In this document: piece by piece, positions 47,519 to 56,629 of the stretch
How the letters are laid out: each line of letters begins with the position of its first letter
Position numbering within the stretch: position 1 is the stretch's first letter
From: Limisphaera sp026417315
Lineage (GTDB): Bacteria; Verrucomicrobiota; Verrucomicrobiia; Limisphaerales; Limisphaeraceae
NCBI RefSeq assembly: GCF_049537125.1
Contig: NZ_JBMVQY010000001.1
Coordinates: 620,001-684,000 of the forward strand
Direction of reading: 5' to 3'
Length of the DNA stretch: 64,000 nt
Program-made: the position numbers and the translations under genes
Notes under the pieces: model-generated
What the model was told of the DNA's origin: nothing
The model's database searches: none
Seen by the model: the letters and a program-made list of their open reading frames with translations, nothing else

Positions 47519-49288
47519 ATGCACCGGTCAACTTCCTTCTGCGGTCTGAACCAAACGAAGTCACATCCGAAGCCAGGGCGCTTTGCGTCACCGGCCCGGT
47601 TGCTGGGATTCGCAGTGGGCTTGAGCGGCTTCTGGGCTGCGGCGCAGTATCCGCGGATTCCTGCCGATGTGGCCGCCGAGGCCCAGCGGCGTCAGGCCGA
47701 GGCCCGCCGACTCGCAGACGCAGCCTGGCAGCGGGCCCTGCCGGAGGTGCAAGAATGGGCGGCCAGGGGCAAACCGTATCGACCCGGCGCAGCCGTGCCG
47801 GCGGATTTGCCGCAGGCCAGGATTCCCGCCTTCCCGGGGGCCTGGGGCGGCGGCATGTACAGTTTCGGCGGCCGCGGCGGAAGGGTGTTCGTGGTGACGA
47901 ATCTGGCCGACCGCGGTCCGGGAACGTTCCGGGAGGCCTGCGAGGCGGGCGGTCCGCGGATCGTGGTGTTCAACGTGGCAGGGATCATTCGGTTGGAATC
48001 GCCCGTCCGCATTCGGGCGCCGTACATCACCATCGCCGGCAACACGGCACCCGGCGATGGCGTGTGCATTGCCGGGGCCAGTGTTCACATTGACACCCAC
48101 GACGTGGTGATCCGGCACATGCGGTTTCGACGCGGCCAGGTCTGGGTGGGAGAACGGGACGATGCCCTGGGCGGGAATCCGGTGGGCAACATCATCCTCG
48201 ACCATGTCTCCGCCAGCTGGGGGCTGGACGAGAACATGTCCTTGTATCGTCACATGTATGACCACGACGGCGACCCGACCACCCCGGAGCTGAAGCTGCC
48301 CACGGTCAATCTGACCATCCAGTATTCCATCTTCAGCGAGGCCCTCAACACCTACAATCACGCGTTCGGCAGCACCCTGGGAGGTCTCAACAGCACCTTC
48401 CACCACAACCTCTGGGCCTGTAACAGCGGGCGCAACCCCAGTGTGGGAATGTACGGCGATTTTACCTTCGTCAACAACGTGCTCTTCAACTGGGTCCACC
48501 GCACCATCGATGGCGGCGATCACCGGAGCTACTTCACCATTCTCAACAATTACTTCAAGCCGGGCCCGGCCACGCCGCGCGACCAACCGGTGGCCTGGCG
48601 CATTCTCAAACCCGAGTCCGAACGCAGCCGGACCAATCTGGACAACTTCGGCCTCGCCTTCGTGCAGGGCAACGTGGTCGAGGACAACCCGCGCGTGACG
48701 CGGGACAATTGGCACGGGGGCGTCCAACCGGATCCGGTTCGAGATCCGCTGCCCGAGGTGTTGCGGCGCATCCGGACGGAGAAACCCTTTCCCCATGCCC
48801 CGCTGCGGGTGCAATCGGCCGCCGAGGCGTTCGAGGAGGTGTTGCGCCACGCGGGCGCCACCCTGCCCCGGCGCGATGCCGTGGACGCACGAATCATCGG
48901 GATGGTGCGGTCCGGACAAGCCTCCGGGGCGCGGCCCTGGCCCGGACTGCGCGAGCTGTTGCGAACGGTGGGATACACGGAGGCGACGATCGCCAACATC
49001 GAGCGACTCGTGCCCCTCGGCATCATTACTCACCCGGACGAAGTCGGCGGTTACCCCAACTACCGCGGCGAACCATATGTCGACACGGACGGCGACGGAA
49101 TGCCGGATGCATGGGAACTGGCCCATGGCCTGGACCCGCGCGATCCCGCCGACGCGACCAACGACCTCAACGGCGACGGCTACACCAACATTGAAGACTT
49201 CATCAACGGTCTGGACCCCCGCGCCCCTGCCCGGGATTGGACCGACCTCCGCAACAATCTGGACCCGCGAATGCACCCCACGCGGTGA
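47519..49288 (+). CDS. pectate lyase-like protein (PL1 type) with Ca-binding repeats
   Basis: 589 residues, secreted (hydrophobic RLLGFAVGLSGFWAAAQ, about 27-43). The parallel beta-helix begins IPAFPGAWGGGMYSFGGRGG, with DHVSASWGLDENMS and STFHHNLWACNSGRNP as the typical PL1 core. The C-terminus has EF-hand/thrombospondin-3-like Asp loops (DTDGDGMPDAWELAHGLDP, then DLNGDGYTNIEDFINGLDP), likely calcium-binding and common in verrucomicrobial exported proteins. It cleaves polygalacturonate-type pectin. Confidence 0.85.
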   Translation: MHRSTSFCGLNQTKSHPKPGRFASPARLLGFAVGLSGFWAAAQYPRIPADVAAEAQRRQAEARRLADAAWQRALPEVQEWAARGKPYRPGAAVPADLPQARIPAFPGAWGGGMYSFGGRGGRVFVVTNLADRGPGTFREACEAGGPRIVVFNVAGIIRLESPVRIRAPYITIAGNTAPGDGVCIAGASVHIDTHDVVIRHMRFRRGQVWVGERDDALGGNPVGNIILDHVSASWGLDENMSLYRHMYDHDGDPTTPELKLPTVNLTIQYSIFSEALNTYNHAFGSTLGGLNSTFHHNLWACNSGRNPSVGMYGDFTFVNNVLFNWVHRTIDGGDHRSYFTILNNYFKPGPATPRDQPVAWRILKPESERSRTNLDNFGLAFVQGNVVEDNPRVTRDNWHGGVQPDPVRDPLPEVLRRIRTEKPFPHAPLRVQSAAEAFEEVLRHAGATLPRRDAVDARIIGMVRSGQASGARPWPGLRELLRTVGYTEATIANIERLVPLGIITHPDEVGGYPNYRGEPYVDTDGDGMPDAWELAHGLDPRDPADATNDLNGDGYTNIEDFINGLDPRAPARDWTDLRNNLDPRMHPTR

Positions 49289-49327
49289 GGCCTCCCCGCA
49301 ACCGTCCTTCTCCAGTCCCAGCCGTCC

Positions 49328-50287
49328 ATGAACCCGCAACCGCAATCCGTGCCTCTCTCCCCCGAAGCGCATGGGCCATCCCGCCGGCGTTTTCTCAAGC
49401 AGCTCGGCGGCCTGACCCTGCTGGGCTGGACCGCCTCGCGCCTCGGGGGTCAGGGCGAATCCCCTGCGGCTTCAAAGCCCCGCTATCGCGTGGCGGTATG
49501 TGACTGGATGATCCTCCAGCGCCAAAAGGTGCGCGCGTTCAGCCTGGCCCGCGAATTGGGCGCTGACGGGCTGGAGGTGGACATGGGCCCGCTGGGGCAG
49601 CGGGAGACCTTTGACAACGCGCTGGCGCGGCCGGAAGTGCAAGCCGAGTTCCTCGCTGCCGCCCGGGAGCACGGCGTGGCCATCTGTTCCATCGCCATGT
49701 CGGGCTTCTACGCCCAGTCCTTCGCCGAGCGTCCCACCGTGGCGCGCATGCTCGAAGACGCGGTTCGCACCGCCCGGGCGTTGGGGGTCCGCGTGCTGTT
49801 CCTGCCCCTGGGTGTGCCGTCCGACCTGCAACAGAATCCGCACCTTCGCCCGGCCGTGGTGGAGCGACTTCGGCTGGCCGCCCGCCTTGCCGAGCCGGCC
49901 GGGGTGGTGATTGGCGTGGAGACGTCCCTGCCTGCTGCGGACGAAGTGCGCCTGCTGGAAGCGGTCGGCTCCCCGGCCGTGCGGAGCTATTTCAATTTCG
50001 CCCAGGCGCTCAAGCACGGGCGGGACGTGGTCACGGAACTGGAGACGCTGGGAGCCGAGCGGCTCGTGCAAATCCACGCCACCAACGAAGATGGCGTGCT
50101 TCTCGAGCATGACCCCGGGCTCGACCTGCCGCGGATCAAGCGCGCCCTCGACCGGTTGGGCTGGCGGGGTTGGTTGGTCGTGGAACGATCGCGGGACGCC
50201 CGCAACCCGCGCGATGTGCGAGCCAATTTTGGCGCGAACGTGGCGTACTTGAAACGTGTGTTTCAAGACGCGTCGGAATCTCGTTGA
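49328..50287 (+). CDS. Tat-exported sugar phosphate isomerase/epimerase-like TIM barrel
   Basis: 319 residues. A Tat signal SRRRFLKQLGGLTLLG (18-33) precedes an AP-endonuclease-2-type barrel: AVCDWMI, GADGLEVDMG, ICSIAMSGFYAQSF, GVVIGVETSL, VRSYFNFAQALKHG and WLVVERSRD supply the usual metal ligands Glu, Asp/Asn, His and Glu. Substrate unknown; its place in the pectin operon suggests a sugar or sugar acid. It ends the operon. Confidence 0.82.
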   Translation: MNPQPQSVPLSPEAHGPSRRRFLKQLGGLTLLGWTASRLGGQGESPAASKPRYRVAVCDWMILQRQKVRAFSLARELGADGLEVDMGPLGQRETFDNALARPEVQAEFLAAAREHGVAICSIAMSGFYAQSFAERPTVARMLEDAVRTARALGVRVLFLPLGVPSDLQQNPHLRPAVVERLRLAARLAEPAGVVIGVETSLPAADEVRLLEAVGSPAVRSYFNFAQALKHGRDVVTELETLGAERLVQIHATNEDGVLLEHDPGLDLPRIKRALDRLGWRGWLVVERSRDARNPRDVRANFGANVAYLKRVFQDASESR

Positions 50288-50986
50288 AGGCAGACGGGCC
50301 GTCCCTGACAACCCGCTGCCGCGTCCGACGTGAGCCTCCGGACCTGCAGCCTCCGGGGTTCGGCGGGTCAAAGGTCGCACGCAGCCCGGAGCCCACCGAG
50401 CCTCCTCTTTCCACAACACGCCGCGGTTTTCTGCAGGTGCCGAAATTCGCATCCCCCGCCAGGTTCGATCCTGCGACCACCTGCGAGGGCCGGCGTCTTT
50501 GGGGCGCGCTCGACCACGTGCAAAGCCCGAGCGTGCACCTCCGGGGGCGAGCCGGTTGGCCGCGGGATCGTCCGGGGTTGAGTGGAGAGCTCGAATTCCG
50601 CAACGGACTCGAGGTGGCAGGCGTCTTCCGGCGTCCTGGCGAACCCCGGCGGAGAGCCCACCATCCAACAGCAGCGTCCTTGAGCTCCGAGCCCGGCACC
50701 GGGGGCGCCGCGACGCGGCCTCCGCATGCTGCGCCGGCTCATGCCGGGAGCTGGCGGCAGTTGGAGAACCTGCTTTTTTCGAGGTACAACAGCCCTCCGG
50801 GGTTTCCAAACGCCCCGGCCTGGGCTAATGTATGCGGCGACAACTCCCTATGAAAGGCGTGGTCAAAGCCCCAACGGGAGCGTCGCCGGACGGCCGGAGT
50901 CGTCGGCCTCCTCGCCGGGCTTTCCCTCGGCACGTCCCGGAGACGGGCTGCTGCACCCGGAACACCGGCGCCGAAGCCCTGGTCTC
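50288..50986. other. spacer before the Aas-type fusion; possible 46-codon upstream frame
   Basis: Mostly featureless. TTTCCA, 17 bases, TAATGT (50826-50831) is a weak promoter candidate. A frame from ATG 50850 (MKGVVKAPTGASPDG...) ends with a TGA at 50988-50990 overlapping the ATG at 50987 of the next gene. It has no Shine-Dalgarno, so it is weakly supported. Confidence 0.3.
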
Positions 50987-52093
50987 ATGAACCCCCCGAG
51001 CCCGTTGGCGTCGCCTTCTTCCTCCGTGGGTCCCCAAGAGGATCGCCGCAGTTTCATTTGCCTCTGGATCGCGCAGTTCCAAGGCGCTTTCAGCGACAAT
51101 CTGCACAAGTTCCTGGTTCTGTATCTGGCGCTGGGGATGGGGCTGTCGCAGGCCCGGGAACAGGCGTTCGTGCCCCTGGTGAATGCCCTGTTTGCCGTGC
51201 CGTTCCTGGTGTTCTCGATGCTCGGCGGGTGGTTGGCCGACCGGTTCAGCAAGCGGACGGTCTGCGTGGGCGTGAAAGTGGCCGAAATCGGGGTCATGCT
51301 GCTGGCCACTGCGGCGCTGAGCTGGGTTTCGATTCCGCTCATGCTGGTGGCGGTCTTTCTCATGAGCACGCAGAGCGCCTTGTTCGGCCCCACCAAGTAC
51401 GGTCTGCTGCCCGAGCTGCTGCCCGAGTCCCGACTCTCCTGGGGCAACGGATGGCTCGGGTTGGGAACCTTCTTGGCGATCATCCTGGGCACGATGGCCG
51501 CGGGCGGGCTCATGAGCCTTTGGGGCACGCACCAGGCGGCGTCCGGGTGGCTCCTGGTCGGGCTGGCCACGGTGGGGACCGTGGCCAGTCTGGGGATTCG
51601 CCGTCTGCCCGCGGCAGCCCCGGAACGCCCGCTGCAGTGGAATCCGTGGAGTGAGTTCTTCCAGCAATGGCGATGGTTGCGAAAGGACCGGGTGTTACTG
51701 AGCTGTGTGCTGGCGGTGGATTACTTGTGGTTTCTGGGGGCCCTGCTCCAACCGGCACTCATCTTTTACTGTCGGGACGTGCTGCGGGGAACGGAATGGC
51801 ACACCAGCTTGTTGCAGGCCGGTCTGGCCCTGGGCATCGGCCTGGGCAGCGCGGCCGCGGGATACGTGTCGGGGCGGCGCATCGAACTGGCGCTGGTGCC
51901 CGTGGGCGCACTGGGCCTGGCTGCTTTGGGCGCCGTGCTGGGCATGTCCGATCTGAGTTTTTACGGTGCGGTGGCGGCCGTGGGAGGGCTCGGATTCGCC
52001 GGGGGCTTGTACGTGGTTCCCCTGAACGCGTTGTTGCAGGCGCGTCCGGTGCCGGAGCGGCGGGGGGCGTGCTGGCGGTTTCAGCCCTGCTGA
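50987..52093 (+). CDS. Aas-type fusion, MFS (LplT-like) half, interrupted by a frameshift
   Basis: Up to about residue 360 this is a major-facilitator transporter of the lysophospholipid (LplT) type: FICLWIAQFQGAFSDNLHKF, LGGWLADRFSKRTVCV, LFGPTKYGLLPELLPESRLSWGNGW. After VVPLNALLQARPVPERRG the frame runs into a stop at 52093, while the missing final helices continue in another frame from 52066. In relatives MFS, PlsC and acyl-ACP synthetase form one polypeptide of about 1140 residues; joining the two frames gives about 1160. The break is at a run of six G (52062-52067); one more G, or a -1 slip, restores the frame. A true lesion, programmed slippage or a base-call error are all possible. Confidence 0.8.
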   Translation: MNPPSPLASPSSSVGPQEDRRSFICLWIAQFQGAFSDNLHKFLVLYLALGMGLSQAREQAFVPLVNALFAVPFLVFSMLGGWLADRFSKRTVCVGVKVAEIGVMLLATAALSWVSIPLMLVAVFLMSTQSALFGPTKYGLLPELLPESRLSWGNGWLGLGTFLAIILGTMAAGGLMSLWGTHQAASGWLLVGLATVGTVASLGIRRLPAAAPERPLQWNPWSEFFQQWRWLRKDRVLLSCVLAVDYLWFLGALLQPALIFYCRDVLRGTEWHTSLLQAGLALGIGLGSAAAGYVSGRRIELALVPVGALGLAALGAVLGMSDLSFYGAVAAVGGLGFAGGLYVVPLNALLQARPVPERRGACWRFQPC

Positions 52094-54471
52094 GTTGGGC
52101 GGGCATCGTCCTGGCCGGCGGCCCGCTGTACTACGTGCTCACCGCGGGTCTGGGACTCGGGCCGCGCGGCGTCTTCCTGGTCGGCGCCACCCTGAGTTTT
52201 GCGGGGCTGGCGGCCTTCGTCTGGGCCATGCCGGAAAGCTTCATTCGACTGGCGGAGAAGATTCTGGTGCACACCCTGCATCCGGTTCACGTCCTCGGCC
52301 GGGCGAACGTGCCCCAGACAGGCGGGGCCCTGTTGGCCTCGAATCATCAATCGCTGGTGGACTGGATGCTGCTGCGGGCCGCGGTGGGACGGCCGATTCG
52401 CTTCCTGATGTATCATGGGCACTACGAACAGCCCTGGCTGAAGTTTTGGGCCCGGGCTTTGGGGGTCATTCCGGTTGCACCGCAGTTGGGCCCCCGCGCA
52501 CTTCGAGCATCGCTCGAGCAGGCGCGAGCGGCCATTCGTGCGGGGGAACTGGTCTGCATTTTTCCCGAGGGACAGATGACGCGGACGGGCCACTTGCTGC
52601 CGTTCCGAAGAGGTCTGGAAAAAATCATGGAAGGGTTGGACGCACCGATTCTGCCCGTGGCCCTCGAGGGCGTTTGGGGGAGCCCGTTCAGCTTCCAGCG
52701 CCGGCGCACCGAGGTGAAGTGGCCGCGTCGGCTCCTCCAGCCGGTCACGATTGTGTTCGGTCGCCCATTACCCGGCCATGCCACAGCCTTTCAAGTGCGG
52801 CTGGCCGTGCAAGAAGCCTGGGCAGAGGCATGGCAGTGGCGGTTTCGACACGGGTCGTCTCTCTCGCAACGTTTCCTGGCCCGGGCGCGGCGGCATCCGT
52901 GGCGATTGGCCATGGCAGACGAACGCAGCGGGTCGCTGAGCTGTGCACGTGTCGTGACGGGGGCCGTGCTCGTGGCGCGGCGTCTTCGCCGGCACTGGGG
53001 CAGCCAGGAGCGGGTCGGCGTGTTGCTGCCACCCTGCGTGCCCGCGGCCCTTGTCCATTGGGCGCTGGTCCTGGCGGGCAAGGTCCCGGTTCACTTGAAT
53101 TACACGCTGGCCGCCGACACGCTGGCCGCGTGCGTCCAGCAGGCGGGCCTGCGGTTCGTCATCAGCTCGGAGCGGTTTCTCCAGAAAATGCCCGTGCAAC
53201 TCTCCGTGCCGGTGGTGTGCCTGGAATCCGTGCTGGCGGGGATCCGACCCTGGGAAAAAATGCTCGCCGCGGTCGCAGCGTGGTTTTTCCCGGCAAGGAT
53301 GCTGGAACGGTGGCTGGGCGGGAAACCGGTGCTTCCGCGGACATCCACGGCGACCCGGCGCATGGCCACGCTCGTTTTCTCCTCCGGCTCCACGGGCGAA
53401 CCCAAGGCCGCGGTGCTGTCTCAGGCGAACATCCTTGCCAATATCGAGCAGGTGGCCCGGGTGATCGCGCTGGATCGAAACGATCGGCTGCTGGGAATCC
53501 TGCCTTTCTTTCACTCCTTCGGCTTCACCGTGGGGCTGACCCTCCCCGCGCTCCTGGGCGTGCCGGTGGTGTTTCATCCGAATCCCGTCGACGCCAGGGC
53601 GATCGGGGAGCTGGTCCGGCGCTGGCAGCTCACGTTGCTGATCGCCACGCCCACCTTTTTGCAGTTCTACCTGCGGGGTGTGAACCCCGCGGATTTTCAA
53701 ACCTTGCGGTTGGTGGTCACCGGCGCGGAAAAACTGCCGGCGCGGCTGGCGCGTGCTTTCACAGAAGCCTTCGGCGTCCAACCCCTCGAGGGGTACGGCT
53801 GCACCGAATGCGGTCCGGTGGTCTCGGTGAACGTGCCCGACTTTCAGGCGCCGGGGTTCCATCAAGTGGGCCACAAGCCCGGCAGCGTGGGGCTGCCCCT
53901 GCCCGGGGTGGCGGTGCGCGTGGTGGATCCGGGCAGTTTCGAGCCGTTGCCCGCCAACCAGCCCGGCCTGCTGCTGGTCCGCGGCCCCAACGTGATGGAG
54001 GGTTATTGGAAGCGGCCCGACCTGACCGCTGCGGCTTTTCGGGACGGGTGGTACGTCACGGCCGACATCGCGCGGTTGGACGAGGACGGGTTCGTGTATT
54101 TGACCGATCGGCTGGCACGTTTCAGCAAAATCGGGGGTGAAATGGTTCCGCACCTGCGCGTGGAGGAGGTCTTGCACGAACTGGCCGGTGCAACCGAGCG
54201 TTGCTTTGTCGTGACCAGTGTCCCCGACGAGTCGCGCGGTGAACGACTTGTGGTGTTGCATCGCCTGGAGGAATCCCGGCTGCGGGCGTGCTTGCAGGAG
54301 CTGGCCACCACGCAGGCCCTGCCCAACCTGTGGAAGCCCCGCCCCGACCAGTTTTATCGCGTCGAGGCGTTTCCCCTGTTGGGCAGTGGCAAACTCGACC
54401 TCTGCGCGGTGCGCCAGCTGGCCCGGCAACTCGCCGGGGCCGTCGCCACCACGGTCGAGTCCGGGCCATAG
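52066..54471 (+). CDS. Aas-type fusion, PlsC acyltransferase plus acyl-ACP synthetase half
   Basis: About 802 residues in the frame entered by the slip at 52066; if translated alone the first good start is ATG 52228 (MPESFIRLAEK). The final MFS helices (VLAVSALLSWAGIVLAGG, GVFLVGATLSFAGLAAFVW) come first. Then the PlsC domain with HQSLVD (His-x4-Asp) and FPEGQMTRTG, then the adenylating enzyme with LVFSSGSTGEPKAAVL, EGYGCTECGP, GWYVTADIARLDEDGFVYL and the C-terminal GSGKLDL lysine. Together they would take up and re-acylate lysophospholipids using activated fatty acids. Confidence 0.82.
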   Translation, partial: GVLAVSALLSWAGIVLAGGPLYYVLTAGLGLGPRGVFLVGATLSFAGLAAFVWAMPESFIRLAEKILVHTLHPVHVLGRANVPQTGGALLASNHQSLVDWMLLRAAVGRPIRFLMYHGHYEQPWLKFWARALGVIPVAPQLGPRALRASLEQARAAIRAGELVCIFPEGQMTRTGHLLPFRRGLEKIMEGLDAPILPVALEGVWGSPFSFQRRRTEVKWPRRLLQPVTIVFGRPLPGHATAFQVRLAVQEAWAEAWQWRFRHGSSLSQRFLARARRHPWRLAMADERSGSLSCARVVTGAVLVARRLRRHWGSQERVGVLLPPCVPAALVHWALVLAGKVPVHLNYTLAADTLAACVQQAGLRFVISSERFLQKMPVQLSVPVVCLESVLAGIRPWEKMLAAVAAWFFPARMLERWLGGKPVLPRTSTATRRMATLVFSSGSTGEPKAAVLSQANILANIEQVARVIALDRNDRLLGILPFFHSFGFTVGLTLPALLGVPVVFHPNPVDARAIGELVRRWQLTLLIATPTFLQFYLRGVNPADFQTLRLVVTGAEKLPARLARAFTEAFGVQPLEGYGCTECGPVVSVNVPDFQAPGFHQVGHKPGSVGLPLPGVAVRVVDPGSFEPLPANQPGLLLVRGPNVMEGYWKRPDLTAAAFRDGWYVTADIARLDEDGFVYLTDRLARFSKIGGEMVPHLRVEEVLHELAGATERCFVVTSVPDESRGERLVVLHRLEESRLRACLQELATTQALPNLWKPRPDQFYRVEAFPLLGSGKLDLCAVRQLARQLAGAVATTVESGP

Positions 54472-54548
54472 CGGCCGCCCCGGGCCCGGCAGCGGCGTTT
54501 TCCTTCGCCCGGCCCGCGGTGTGGCTCCCCCCTCCAACCACCGACCGT

Positions 54549-54992
54549 TCACACCGGTTCGCGCTGCACCCGGACCGGACCCGCCCCCGTGGAGAACAAA
54601 CTCCGGACTTCGGAACCCACCTCGGCCAGTCGTCCGGTTGCCCGGTCCAACGGGCACCACAAGGTACGGACGTGAGCGAGCAGCCTGCCGTCCGGCGCCC
54701 GCGTCATCTCTGTGAAGCGTTCAAACCGAAATCGCGACGCTGCCCCCACCCACGTGCGCAGCTTGACGGTGTCGCCCGGTCGCGCCGGATGTTTGTAATC
54801 CACCTCATGACGCAAGACCACCCAGACCAGCCGCGCTTGTGCCTCTGCCGGCGCATGGGCCTGCCAATGGGCCACGGCCACCTCTTGCGCCCACCGCAGG
54901 TACACCACGTTGTTCACATGGCCCAGAGGATCGATGTCCTCGGGTTTCACCCGCACGGTCATTTCGAACGGGGCCACACAGGTCGGTTTCAT
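54549..54992 (-). CDS. 4HBT-fold acyl-CoA/ACP thioesterase
   Basis: 147-residue hotdog-fold protein. VKPEDIDPLGHVNNVVYLRW contains the catalytic Asp and His-Asn-Asn of the YbgC/4HBT group, and HEVDYKHPARPGDTVKLRTW is the usual second half. It probably hydrolyses acyl thioesters. It is convergent with the Aas-type fusion (77 bases between), a plausible lipid-metabolism pairing. Confidence 0.85.
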   Translation of the reverse strand: MKPTCVAPFEMTVRVKPEDIDPLGHVNNVVYLRWAQEVAVAHWQAHAPAEAQARLVWVVLRHEVDYKHPARPGDTVKLRTWVGAASRFRFERFTEMTRAPDGRLLAHVRTLWCPLDRATGRLAEVGSEVRSLFSTGAGPVRVQREPV

Positions 54993-55607
54993 GTTCTGGT
55001 CGCCTGCCCGCTGCGATCAGAGCACAGCCGGGGCAGAACTGTCGAGTGCACGCTGGCAAGAACCCAGGCCCGCGACCCCGGTTCGTGGAAATCGATCCGA
55101 GAGGGGGGCCCGGGGGCACGTGGGGGCCGGCCGGCGCCGGTGCCCTGATCCACTTCACAAAGACAGGTTGTCCCTTGGGGTGGCGGGTCCGTGCACTCGC
55201 AGCCCCCGACGCTCGAGATCTGCCCCTTTTGGCGGAGCGAGGAGAAACCGGCTCAGGCGGGATCGAGTCGGATGGCGCTGTCCTGACGCTGATGCTACTG
55301 CGAAAGAATCACAAGTCGGGGTTGAAGGACGCCTCCGCGCTGATGCATGCCGACTCCCGCCCGAAAACCCGATCGTCGGACATGGCCGCAACGACCCGCG
55401 CGAATCTGCCGGAACAGAAGGAAACCGCCGACCGCCAAACTTCCTGGCCGGCGTTATCAGCATGTCCCCCTGGTGGCGGGGAAGACGTGAGAAAGCCGCT
55501 GCGATCGCAGCTTGGCAGGGCCTCGCCCCGCAGTGCTGCGCTGCCGCGTCACGATGCGTTGTTCCCTCCCCGCCCCGGGTGGTCGCATCCGGAGGTGGCG
55601 GGGGTGA
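54993..55607. other. spacer, no gene seen
   Basis: About 615 bases between the thioesterase and rpsR (both minus strand) with no credible gene, RNA or terminator. Confidence 0.4.
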
Positions 55608-55874
55608 TCAACGCATGAGCAGCATCTGCCGGGCGCGCTTGATGGCCCGGGCCAGCCGCCGCTGGTAATGGGCCGGCAGACCGGTGTACTTGCGCGGGAG
55701 AATCCGACCCTGCTCGGTGACGAATTGCTTCAGCAGGTTGACGTTCTTGTAGTCCAGGGCCTCGATGGTGAAGTCGATCTTGGGCTTCGGCCGCGCCTGC
55801 CGGCGCTCCTGCAACAAGGCCAGCGTCCGGGGATCCACCCGGCGTTCGGATTCCAAATGGGTTTTGCGAGGCAT
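55608..55874 (-). CDS. rpsR: 30S ribosomal protein S18
   Basis: 88 residues. The S18 core IDFTIEALDYKNVNLLKQFV, GRILPRKYTGLPAHYQRRLA and IKRARQMLLM is intact. The N-terminus is basic. It follows rpmG by five bases; dksA-rpmG-rpsR form one operon. It is apart from rpsF and rplI, its common partners. Confidence 0.96.
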   Translation of the reverse strand: MPRKTHLESERRVDPRTLALLQERRQARPKPKIDFTIEALDYKNVNLLKQFVTEQGRILPRKYTGLPAHYQRRLARAIKRARQMLLMR

Positions 55875-55879
55875 ACGGG

Positions 55880-56047
55880 TTACTTGATCTCGCGGTGCAG
55901 GGTGTGACGGCGGAGGAACGGATTGTACTTCCTCAGCTCCAGCCGCTCGGTCTTGGTCTTCTTGTTTTTCGTGGTGGTATAGCGCGAGGGCGGCTTGCCT
56001 TCCTTGGCCGCCTCGGTGCACTCCAAAATGATAATCTCACGGGGCAT
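55880..56047 (-). CDS. rpmG: 50S ribosomal protein L33
   Basis: 55 residues: MPREIIILECTEAAKEGKP at the start, RYTTTKNKKTKTERLELRKY in the middle, NPFLRRHTLHREIK at the end. The zinc Cys pairs of some L33 forms are absent (one Cys at residue 10), so this is the Cys-minus-type form. The TAA stop is five bases before the rpsR start. Confidence 0.95.
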   Translation of the reverse strand: MPREIIILECTEAAKEGKPPSRYTTTKNKKTKTERLELRKYNPFLRRHTLHREIK

Positions 56048-56050
56048 GGC

Positions 56051-56629
56051 TCACTCCTTCTCTTTCAACTTGTCCTCGCCCTCTTCCTCGGAGTTCTCCG
56101 TCTCCGTCGGGGCCACCAGGTCCAATGCGCCCAGGGAGGCCAGGCGACGTTGCTTGACCATGCCTTCGCGCTCCAACTGGGCCTGCGCCTCGACAGTGTA
56201 GCGGGCCCAGGGGATCGCGTCCAGCCGCGCCTTCGGGATCGGCTTGCCGGTCAATTCGCAAATGCCGTAGGTGTTCTTCTCGATGCGCTTGAGGGCCGCC
56301 TCGATCTCATAGAGGGCGTCCTGGTCGGAGCTCAAAAGGCTCAGGGCAAAGTCCCGATCGAAGTTGTCCGTGCCGGTATCCGCCATGTGCAGGCTGTAGG
56401 TGGGCAGCTCCTGGGCGGATTCCTTGGCCAACCCGTCCCGTTGCTTGATGAGCTGTTCCCGCAGGTCCAACAGGCGCTGATAATACTTCATCCATTCCGG
56501 TTTGATCTTCGGCATCGCCGCCCTGGCCCCACGGGCCGGCGACGTTCCCAGAATGGCATCTGCCGTGGCTGCCCCCCGGACCTTCCCGGTGGCAGCCGCC
56601 TTGTTGGTGGTTTTCTTTTTCGCCGTCAC
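56051..56629 (-). CDS. DksA/TraR-family protein lacking most zinc ligands
   Basis: 192 residues from a GTG at 56629. The N-terminal tail is Lys/Thr/Ala-rich (TAKKKTTNKAAATGKVRG), then the coiled coil (YYQRLLDLREQLIKQRDGLA) with the acidic-tip-like TGTDNFDRDFA, then the zinc-finger region YGICELTGKPIPKARLDAIP. Only the first Cys (124) of the four is kept, the others being Thr, Thr and Ala, so zinc binding is unlikely. DksA relatives bind the RNA polymerase secondary channel. The GTG is supported by the Lys-rich start and by overlap (GTGA) with a 12-codon upstream frame. It heads an operon with rpmG and rpsR. Confidence 0.85.
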   Translation of the reverse strand: MTAKKKTTNKAAATGKVRGAATADAILGTSPARGARAAMPKIKPEWMKYYQRLLDLREQLIKQRDGLAKESAQELPTYSLHMADTGTDNFDRDFALSLLSSDQDALYEIEAALKRIEKNTYGICELTGKPIPKARLDAIPWARYTVEAQAQLEREGMVKQRRLASLGALDLVAPTETENSEEEGEDKLKEKE

